NCBI GenBank assembly: GCA_965214415.1
Contig: CBDCBQ010000003.1
Span: forward strand, 744,001-808,000
Source of the DNA: RH-AL1 sp965214415
GTDB taxonomy: Bacteria; Pseudomonadota; Alphaproteobacteria; Rhizobiales; Beijerinckiaceae
Length of the DNA: 64,000 nt
Reading direction: 5' to 3'
Below the pieces are notes generated by a model that was not told the DNA's origin, ran no database searches, and was given only the letters and a program-made list of their open reading frames with translations. Of the stretch, positions 57,292-64,000 are shown in pieces (the first letter of the stretch is position 1; every line of letters starts with the position of its first letter). The position numbers and the translations under genes were made by a program.

Positions 57292-60200
57292 TTGGCCGAG
57301 ACCAGCGATCCCAACACCGCCGGCCGACCCGAGGGCGCGCCGCCACCGCGGTCGTCATCGCGCAAGCCTCGGCGCAAGCGCCCCTTCTCCGCGCATCGCT
57401 TGACCCTGTCATGCGTCAAGATCCTTGGCGTGGTCGTCGTCCTGGCGGTCGTCTGCGCCGGTCTCCTCGTCGCCCGCATGGCGCAGGGCCCGATCAAGAT
57501 CGATGGTCTGGGCGACAAGATCGCCGGCGCGCTTCAGGATCGTTTCGGCCGCAACGCTCATTTCGCCGTCGGCGACACGTTCCTCGTCCAGCGCGGATTT
57601 GGCCCGTCGCTGATGATCGACAAGCTGTCGGTCAGCGGTCCCGACGGCCAGTCGATCCTGTTCGCGCCCAAGGCGGAGATTTCCATCGACCCGCTGGCGC
57701 TCGTCATCGGCAAGGTGGTGCCGAAACGCCTCGAGGTGTTCGACGTCACGCTGAAGCTGGCGCTGCTGAAGAATGGCCATCTGGCGATCGCCGCCGGCGA
57801 GGGCTCGAAACCCTTCTTCGAGATGGGCGCGAACACGCCCGACGCGGCGGCGGATGCCGCGCCTGCCAATCCGCCGGCCGCCCCGCCTGCAGCCCCGCCA
57901 ACCGGGTCGCCGGCCGATGCGCCCCCCCCGAACCCCACCCGTCGCGCCGTGGTGGTCAAGCAGGCGGGCGCCGCCGTCCGGCAGTTCCTCGATGTGCTGA
58001 CCGACCCGAAGAGCGCCATCGCGGCGGTGGACCGCCTCGGCATAGCGCGCGGCACCCTCATCATCGAGGACGAGGTCACGGAGCAGGTGACGACCTACAA
58101 GGGCCTCGACCTCTCGTTCGATCGCACGCACGGCAAGACCAGCTTCGCGCTGTCGGCCGATGGTCCGAGCCGGCGCTGGAGCGTGTCCGCGCTGGCATCC
58201 GGGCGACCGGGCGCGGCGCGGACCTTCAGCCTCAAGGCGGATCAGATCTCGATCGACGAGCTGCAGCTTTTGACCGGCAGCCGCTCGCTCGGGATGGAGA
58301 CGGACATGCCGTTCGCCTTGACGGTCGATCTCGGTCTCAAGCCCGACAACAGCGTCGACGAGGCGGTCGGCGGCTTCAAGGTGGGACCGGGCTTCCTGCG
58401 CCTCGACGACCCGGACCAGGAGCCGGATTTCGTCACGAGCTTCGACGGGGCGTTCCACTGGAACGGCGGCGCCCGGACGATCGATATCGACAAGCTCAGC
58501 TACATCGAGGGCGGCAGTCACTTCACGCTCGATGGCAAGATCACGCCGCCGAAGACCGAGGGCGATGCCTGGAAGATCGGCGTGGCGTCGTCCGAACCTG
58601 GTTTGCTCGCGCCCGACCGCAAGGGCCAGAAGCCCGTGGTGCTCAAAAGCGTCTCGTTCGATGGACGTCTGGAGCTTGCTCAAAAGACGTTCTTCATCGA
58701 CCGTTTCGCCGTGCGGGCCGATCCCGGCGGCATCGCGCTCGCCGGCGCCGTCGACTGGGTCAACGGTCCGCACATTCGTTTCGGCGCCGCGCTCGATCCC
58801 ACGCCTGTCGCGACGGTCGAGCGCACGTGGCCGGCCTTCATCGCCTCGCCCGTTCGTGCCTGGATCATCGATCGTTTCGAGTCCGGCACGGTCACGAGCG
58901 GGATTTTGAGGGTCGACTATGATCAGAAGGCGCTGCTGCGCATGCGATCGGATCGCGCGCCACCGGACGGGTCCGTCTCGTTGGATTTCGTGCTGTCGAA
59001 CGGCAAGCTGCGCTTCCTCGACGGCGTTCCAGACCTCGACCACATCGAGGGCCACGGCCATATCACCGGCCGCACCTCGCACTTCTTCCTGATCTCCGGC
59101 GCGATCGACGCCAGCGGGCATGCCATCGCCATCAAGGACGGCGTATTTTTCGTGCCGAACGCCAACGTTCATCCGACGCCCGCGAGCCTCGCCGCGCATC
59201 TCGACGGCAGCGTCGAGGCGGTGACCGACATTCTATCGCGCAGCGCGCTTAGGCCCTACGCGTCGATCCCGCTCGATCCCAAGACGCTGCACGGCCAGGT
59301 CGAGGGGCAACTTGCCAAGGATCTGACGCTCGGCCCGAAGGGCGCGTCCGCCAACGACGCGCTGACGGTCAACGCCAAGATCACGAACTTCGTCGCCGAA
59401 CATCTCGTCGGCAAGGAAAGCCTCGACAACGCGGAGCTTTCGATCGCCGTCGCGAAGGGCACGTTGAAAGCCGAGGGGCAGGGCCGCATCTTCGGGGGAC
59501 CCGCGACCTTCGAGATCGATCGCGCCGGCGCGGGACCACCGACGGCGACGATCGCCGTCACCCTGGACGATGCCGCGCGGGCCAAGGTCGGGCTCTCGGC
59601 GATCCCGGGCGTCACCGGCCCGATGACGGCGCATGTCAACGCGAGCCTCGGCGATCCCTCGAAGATCAAGGCGCAAGTCGATCTCGATCTTGGCAAGACC
59701 TCCATCACCGCGGCGTTCCTCGGGCTGAGCAAGCCGGCAGGGCGCCCGGCCAAGGTCGATTTCACGGTCCAGCCTGGCGACAATCGTATGTCGATCGACC
59801 CGATCGTCATCGATTGCGCGTCGCTGCAGGGACGAGGCGGGATCGAGCTCGATGGCAACACCGGCTTCAAGTCGGCGCGCTTCACGTCGTTGAAGATCTC
59901 GCCGGGCGACGACATGCGGCTGGACGTCGCCAAGGCCGACGATGCCTTCAAGCTGACGATCCGCGGCTCGACGATCGACGCGCGGCCATTCCTGAAGGCG
60001 TTGACGACGACGCCGGTCGGCGAGGGAAGCGCGATGGCGCGCAACGCCAAGGCCGAGAAGTCGGAGGCCGAGAGCTTCAAGGGTTTCGACGTCGACCTCA
60101 AATCCGGCATTCTCACCGGCTTCAATCGCGAGGTGATGAGCAGCGTCGACCTGAAGCTGTCGAAACGCGGCCCGCAGATCCGGCAATTCGCGGTGCAGGG

Positions 60201-60888
60201 CCGGTTCGGCCGCGATAATGTGTCGGGGACGATGGACGGCGCCCATCGCATCAAGGTCGCGAGCCAGGACGCGGGCGCGCTGGTCTCGTTCGTCGATCTC
60301 TACAAGCACATGGAGGGCGGTCAGCTCGCCGCCAACATGACGATGGATGGCGATACGCTCGAGGGCAATCTGGAGATCCGCGACTTCGTCCTGCGCGACG
60401 AGCCGGCGATCCGCAGCCTCGTCGCGCGCTCGACGACGGTCAGCGCGCCGGGCCAGGACGAGAATGCCGCGAAGAAGATCAACGGCGACGCCGTGCAGTT
60501 CAATCGCTTGAAGGTTGGCTTCGAACGAGATGGCAGTCGCCTCGAGCTCAATGATGCGACCATGTACGGTCCGGAGATCGGTCTCTCCGTCGACGGCTGG
60601 CTCGACTACTCGCACAACAAGGTGGCGATGAACGGCACGTTCGTGCCTGCCTTCGCGATCAACAATCTCTTTTCGCAGATCCCCGTCATCGGCGCCGTGC
60701 TCGGCGGCAAGTCGAACGAGGGCCTGCTCGCGATCACCTTCAAGATTTCGGGCGCGGCCGGCTCGCCGACGCTGACGATCAACCCGCTGTCCGCGATCAC
60801 GCCGGGTTTCCTGCGCAATATCTTCAGCGGGCTCGACACGCCGGGCATGCAGATCCCGGCCGGCGAGCAGGCCTCCCCGTCCCGCTAG
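57292..60888 (+). CDS. AsmA-like (DUF3971/YhdP-type) envelope protein
   Basis: A 1198-residue protein. After a basic N terminus (SSSRKPRRKRPFSAHRL) comes one membrane helix (ILGVVVVLAVVCAGLLVARM), then a long repetitive beta-rich region, as in the AsmA/YhdP family. A Pro/Ala-rich linker (PPAAPPAAPPTGSPADAPPP) lies near residue 200. The C terminus (INNLFSQIPVIGAVLGGKSN) matches the AsmA-like conserved end. These proteins are thought to form lipid-transfer bridges from inner to outer membrane. TTG at 57292 is the likely start. Confidence 0.85.
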   Translation: MAETSDPNTAGRPEGAPPPRSSSRKPRRKRPFSAHRLTLSCVKILGVVVVLAVVCAGLLVARMAQGPIKIDGLGDKIAGALQDRFGRNAHFAVGDTFLVQRGFGPSLMIDKLSVSGPDGQSILFAPKAEISIDPLALVIGKVVPKRLEVFDVTLKLALLKNGHLAIAAGEGSKPFFEMGANTPDAAADAAPANPPAAPPAAPPTGSPADAPPPNPTRRAVVVKQAGAAVRQFLDVLTDPKSAIAAVDRLGIARGTLIIEDEVTEQVTTYKGLDLSFDRTHGKTSFALSADGPSRRWSVSALASGRPGAARTFSLKADQISIDELQLLTGSRSLGMETDMPFALTVDLGLKPDNSVDEAVGGFKVGPGFLRLDDPDQEPDFVTSFDGAFHWNGGARTIDIDKLSYIEGGSHFTLDGKITPPKTEGDAWKIGVASSEPGLLAPDRKGQKPVVLKSVSFDGRLELAQKTFFIDRFAVRADPGGIALAGAVDWVNGPHIRFGAALDPTPVATVERTWPAFIASPVRAWIIDRFESGTVTSGILRVDYDQKALLRMRSDRAPPDGSVSLDFVLSNGKLRFLDGVPDLDHIEGHGHITGRTSHFFLISGAIDASGHAIAIKDGVFFVPNANVHPTPASLAAHLDGSVEAVTDILSRSALRPYASIPLDPKTLHGQVEGQLAKDLTLGPKGASANDALTVNAKITNFVAEHLVGKESLDNAELSIAVAKGTLKAEGQGRIFGGPATFEIDRAGAGPPTATIAVTLDDAARAKVGLSAIPGVTGPMTAHVNASLGDPSKIKAQVDLDLGKTSITAAFLGLSKPAGRPAKVDFTVQPGDNRMSIDPIVIDCASLQGRGGIELDGNTGFKSARFTSLKISPGDDMRLDVAKADDAFKLTIRGSTIDARPFLKALTTTPVGEGSAMARNAKAEKSEAESFKGFDVDLKSGILTGFNREVMSSVDLKLSKRGPQIRQFAVQGRFGRDNVSGTMDGAHRIKVASQDAGALVSFVDLYKHMEGGQLAANMTMDGDTLEGNLEIRDFVLRDEPAIRSLVARSTTVSAPGQDENAAKKINGDAVQFNRLKVGFERDGSRLELNDATMYGPEIGLSVDGWLDYSHNKVAMNGTFVPAFAINNLFSQIPVIGAVLGGKSNEGLLAITFKISGAAGSPTLTINPLSAITPGFLRNIFSGLDTPGMQIPAGEQASPSR

Positions 60889-61610
60889 CCGATCGTCGGA
60901 GCCGTCGCGCCGAAGATCGGCTCGAAGGTCGCGCGCAGCGCCGCGTCCACTTCCGGCATCGAGACGATATGGCCGAGGTCGAAGAGGCTCGTCACGCCGA
61001 GATGCGCGTCGCTGACCCCGCACGGCGTGATGCCGGCGTAATGCGAGAGGTCCGGCTCGACGTTGAGCGAGATGCCGTGGAAGCTGACCCATTGGCGCAG
61101 GCGAATGCCGATCGCGGCGATCTTGTCCTCCGCCGTCTCGCCCGCAAGGCCTGGCGGTTTGTCGCGGCGAGCGACCCAGACGCCGACACGCGACTCGCGC
61201 CGCTCGCCAAGGATGGCGAAGGCGGCCAGCGTGTCGATGATCCAGCGCTCCAGCGCGGCGACGAACGCGCGCACGTCCTGCCGGCGGCGACGAAGATCGA
61301 GCATCACGTAGGCCACGCGCTGGCCGGGCCCGTGGTAGGTGACCTGGCCGCCGCGCCCGGTTCGATGCAAGGGAAAGCGCAGGCCCGCGAGATCGGCGTC
61401 GCCGCTCGATGTGCCGGCCGTGAAGAGCGGCGGATGCTCGAGCAGCCAGACCAGTTCGGTCGCCTCGCCGCGCGCGATGGCGGCGACGCGGCTTTCCATG
61501 AAAAGCACGGCCTCGTCGTAGGCGACGAGATCGTCCGCGATCCGCCACTCGACGCCGGCGCCGTCGTCGCGCCGAAAGGCGGCGGCCGGCGTCGCGGCGA
61601 GGCGCGTCAT
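60885..61610 (-). CDS. lipB: Octanoyltransferase (lipoate biosynthesis)
   Basis: A 241-residue LipB. Conserved parts: VWLLEHPPLFTAGTSS, FPLHRTGRGGQVTYHGPGQ, the catalytic Lys in ETAEDKIAAIGIRLRQWV, and the catalytic Cys in HYAGITPCGVSDAHLGV. It transfers octanoate from ACP to lipoyl domains. ATG overlaps the stop of the monooxygenase gene by four bases, so they are co-translated. Its stop overlaps the converging AsmA-like gene. Confidence 0.95.
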   Translation of the reverse strand: MTRLAATPAAAFRRDDGAGVEWRIADDLVAYDEAVLFMESRVAAIARGEATELVWLLEHPPLFTAGTSSGDADLAGLRFPLHRTGRGGQVTYHGPGQRVAYVMLDLRRRRQDVRAFVAALERWIIDTLAAFAILGERRESRVGVWVARRDKPPGLAGETAEDKIAAIGIRLRQWVSFHGISLNVEPDLSHYAGITPCGVSDAHLGVTSLFDLGHIVSMPEVDAALRATFEPIFGATAPTIG

Positions 61611-62674
61611 TCGAGGATCGCCCGCGCATCGTCCCACAGGCGACGCACCACGTCGCCGGCGGGCTCGGCGCGCGCGAAGGCCGATGATTGGCCGGCCCAG
61701 GCCTGCATCCTTTGGATGTCGCCGGCCTTGCCGGCGGCGGCGCGCATCGCGGCGGTAAGGCCGCGCTGGATGGGGTAGGGCGCTGGCGCCTGTGCGTCGG
61801 CGGCGGCGCGTGCGTAGTCGGTCGCGATGCTGCGCCCGGCGCGGCCGGAGAAGGCGCGCGTCACCATCGTATCCTCGGGCAGGGTGCCGGCCAGCGCGTC
61901 GGCCCAGGCGGGATTGGTCTTCGCCTCGGGGCAGCGCAGGAAGGCCGTGCCGACCTGCACGGCGCTGGCGCCGAGCGTGATTGCAGCCGCGACGCCGCGC
62001 CCGTCGGCGATGCCGCCGGCGGCGACGACTGGCACGTCGACCGCGTCGGCGATCGCCGGCAGCAACGCGAACAGGCCGATCGCGCGCCGTTCGGCCTCCG
62101 CCGCCTCGAAGGCGCCGCGGTGGCCGCCGGCCTCGGCGCCTTGCGCGATGACGGCGTCGGCGCCGGCGGCGACCGCCGCGCGCGCCTCGGTCACCGTCGT
62201 CACGGTGGCGAGCCACGCGACGCCGCGCGATTTCATCCGCGCGACGAAGGCTGGCGGAAACACGCCCATGATCGAGGAGATCACCGGCGCGCCCGCCTCG
62301 AGCATCGCCGCGCATTGCGCCTCGAAGTCCTGCAGCCTGGCCTCGCCGGCATCCCCCGCGACCTCGGGACCCCATTCGCCGAGGAAGGCGCGGACGCGCG
62401 CCTCGGCCTCGGGGTCGCGCACAGGCGCCGGATCGGGGATCCAGATGTTGATCTGGAAGGCGCCGTTCGAGCCCGCCCGCACCTCGCGCGCCCACGCGTG
62501 GATCTCGTCCGGCGTCCACAGCAGCGCGCCCGCGCCGCCCATGCCGCCGGCCTTGGCGACGGCGATCGACAGCGATGCCGGGCACGCACCCGCCATCGGC
62601 GCGAGCAGGATCGGCGCCTGCAAGTCGAAGCGGCGGCAGAACGACTGGGCTCGGTCGAGGATGGCGGCGGACAC
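61607..62674 (-). CDS. Nitronate monooxygenase (2-nitropropane dioxygenase family)
   Basis: A 355-residue FMN-binding TIM-barrel protein. FDLQAPILLAPMAGACPASL at the N terminus and AVIAQGAEAGGHRGAFEAAE with the phosphate- and flavin-binding glycines are typical, and VPVVAAGGIADGRGVAAAIT follows. GTG at 62674 is the start. It oxidises nitroalkanes or related molecules. It lies upstream of lipB in the same operon, with no clear functional tie. Confidence 0.88.
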   Translation of the reverse strand: MSAAILDRAQSFCRRFDLQAPILLAPMAGACPASLSIAVAKAGGMGGAGALLWTPDEIHAWAREVRAGSNGAFQINIWIPDPAPVRDPEAEARVRAFLGEWGPEVAGDAGEARLQDFEAQCAAMLEAGAPVISSIMGVFPPAFVARMKSRGVAWLATVTTVTEARAAVAAGADAVIAQGAEAGGHRGAFEAAEAERRAIGLFALLPAIADAVDVPVVAAGGIADGRGVAAAITLGASAVQVGTAFLRCPEAKTNPAWADALAGTLPEDTMVTRAFSGRAGRSIATDYARAAADAQAPAPYPIQRGLTAAMRAAAGKAGDIQRMQAWAGQSSAFARAEPAGDVVRRLWDDARAILE

Positions 62675-62790
62675 GTGGCGGCTCCCGGATTGTGGGAGCG
62701 GCTTCTATCACGTCGGCGGACGGCTGCCAGGGCTGGCGAGCGCTGCGCCGTTCCTGTAGACCGGCCGCCTCTCGTCACGTGACCGGTCCG

Positions 62791-64000
62791 ATGCGCCTCT
62801 CAAAATTTTTCATGCCGATCCTGCGCGACAATCCGAAGGAAGCGGAGATCCTGTCGCATCGCCTGATGCTGCGCGCCGGGATGATCCGCCAGGAGGCGGC
62901 CGGCATCTACGCCTGGCTGCCGCTCGGCTTCCGCGTGCTGCAAAAGATCGAGCAGATCGTGCGCGAGGAGATGGACCGCGCTGGCGCCGTCGAGATGCTG
63001 ATGCCGACGCTGCAACTCGCCGACCTCTGGCGCGAGTCGGGCCGCTACGATGCGTACGGCCCCGAGATGCTGCGCATCACCGATCGCAACAAGCGCGAGA
63101 TGCTTTACGGCCCCACCAACGAGGAGATGATCACCGAGATCTTCCGCGCGGGCGTCAAGTCCTACAAGGAGCTGCCGAAGAACCTCTATCACTTCCAGTG
63201 GAAGTTCCGCGACGAGCAGCGCCCGCGCTTCGGCGTGATGCGCGGCCGCGAGTTCCTGATGAAGGACGCCTACTCGTTCGACGTCGACGAGGCCGGCGCC
63301 AAGCTTTCCTACAACCGCATGTTCGTATCCTACCTGCGCATCTTCGCGCGGATGGGGCTCGTCGGCATCCCGATGCGCGCCGAGACGGGGCCGATCGGCG
63401 GCGACCTCAGCCACGAGTTCATCGTGCTGGCCGACACCGGCGAGTCCGGCGTCTACATCAATCGCGACGTGCTCGACCTGCCGATCCCGTCCGAGAGCGT
63501 CGACTACGACTCCGACCTCTCGAGCATCGTCGAGCAATGGACGACCCTGTACGCGGCGACCGAGGACGTGCACGATCAGGCGCGCTTCGAGGCCGAAACG
63601 CCGGAGGCCAAGCGCGTGCACACGCGCGGCATCGAGGTCGGCCAGGTCTTCTTCTTCGGCGACAAATACACCAAGGCGATGAAGGCGCTCGTCGCCGGCC
63701 CCGACGGCGTCGATCGTCCCGCGCAATGCGGCTCCTATGGTGTCGGCGTGTCCCGCCTCGCCGGCGCGATCATCGAGGCGAGCCACGACGAGAAGGGCAT
63801 CATCTGGCCCGAGGCGGTGGCGCCTTACATGGTCGGCCTCGCCAACCTGAAGGTCGGTGATGCGGCCACCGACGCCGCCTGCGAGCGCATCTACGGCGAG
63901 CTGACCAAGGCCAAGGTCGACGTGCTCTACGACGACACCGACGAGCGGGCGGGCGGCAAGTTCGCCCGGCTCGACCTGATCGGCCTGCCGTACCAGGTGA
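62791..64000 (+). CDS. proS: Prolyl-tRNA synthetase, cut by the window end
   Basis: ATG at 62791 opens a frame to the last base (403 codons seen). MRLSKFFMPILRDNPKEAEI is the usual alphaproteobacterial start. Class II motifs follow: motif 1 near EEMDRAGAVEMLMPTLQLAD, motif 2 FRDEQRPRFGVMRGREFLMK, and motif 3 in CGSYGVGVSRLAGAII. There is no editing insert, matching the short ProS form (~440 residues) of this class. The anticodon-binding domain is largely present (DVLYDDTDERAGGKFARLDL). It charges tRNA-Pro. Confidence 0.96.
   Translation, partial: MRLSKFFMPILRDNPKEAEILSHRLMLRAGMIRQEAAGIYAWLPLGFRVLQKIEQIVREEMDRAGAVEMLMPTLQLADLWRESGRYDAYGPEMLRITDRNKREMLYGPTNEEMITEIFRAGVKSYKELPKNLYHFQWKFRDEQRPRFGVMRGREFLMKDAYSFDVDEAGAKLSYNRMFVSYLRIFARMGLVGIPMRAETGPIGGDLSHEFIVLADTGESGVYINRDVLDLPIPSESVDYDSDLSSIVEQWTTLYAATEDVHDQARFEAETPEAKRVHTRGIEVGQVFFFGDKYTKAMKALVAGPDGVDRPAQCGSYGVGVSRLAGAIIEASHDEKGIIWPEAVAPYMVGLANLKVGDAATDAACERIYGELTKAKVDVLYDDTDERAGGKFARLDLIGLPYQV

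Overview
This window looks like the chromosome of a GC-rich alphaproteobacterium, most likely in the order Hyphomicrobiales (Rhizobiales). The evidence is the codon usage, the divK-pleD cell-cycle pair, dinB next to a DUF3572 gene, and the run rpmG / MFS / DUF983 / rnr / topA. No 16S rRNA is present, so genus and species cannot be named from the window.

Layout. Bases 1-6476 are core chromosome: the end of a B12-type radical SAM protein, a cupin + GMC oxidoreductase pair, a long intergenic palindrome, a GIY-YIG protein, two serine hydrolases, rpsD and tRNA-Lys(TTT). Bases 6429-29676 are a 23.2-kb integrated island. It is bounded by an exact 50-bp direct repeat of the 3' end of tRNA-Lys (attL/attR), and a tyrosine integrase lies just inside attR. 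Five copies of an AGGTAGCC motif sit just inside the two att sites and are good candidates for integrase arm sites. Bases 29677-64000 are core chromosome again: OprB porin and PfkB kinase, sdhE, a TerC-type membrane protein, L,D-transpeptidase, pcp, a CoA-transferase, dinB, divK-pleD, rpmG, rnr, topA, a hybrid histidine kinase, pyrB and a degenerate dihydroorotase, bcp, an AsmA-like giant, lipB, a nitronate monooxygenase and the start of proS.

The island is a mosaic. Its middle (about 13.3-22.7 kb) is a leftward phage block with overlapping start/stop codons: an HTH protein, a coiled-coil protein, a protease-tail-like helical protein, a beta-helix tailspike, a tail-assembly chaperone with a probable programmed -1 frameshift, and a tape-measure protein. 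No capsid, portal, large terminase or lysis gene was recognised, so it is either a decayed prophage or a tail-only remnant. Around it are AT-richer cargo genes (sulfotransferase, two membrane proteins, a HEPN-like protein) and four insertion sequences (IS5, truncated IS3, IS630, IS1595). Several island genes are broken by stops or frameshifts.

Features most worth a second look: the HEPN-like candidate RNase beside a membrane-anchored gene that is translationally coupled to the IS1595 transposase; a 35-codon repeat-bearing small ORF coupled to the hybrid histidine kinase; an OprB porin whose signal peptide and body are in different frames next to an 18-bp tandem repeat; a dihydroorotase homologue lacking part of its metal site beside pyrB; and short in-frame tandem repeats recurring in unrelated genes. 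All functional calls come from reading the sequence and from remembered family motifs; no database search was run.
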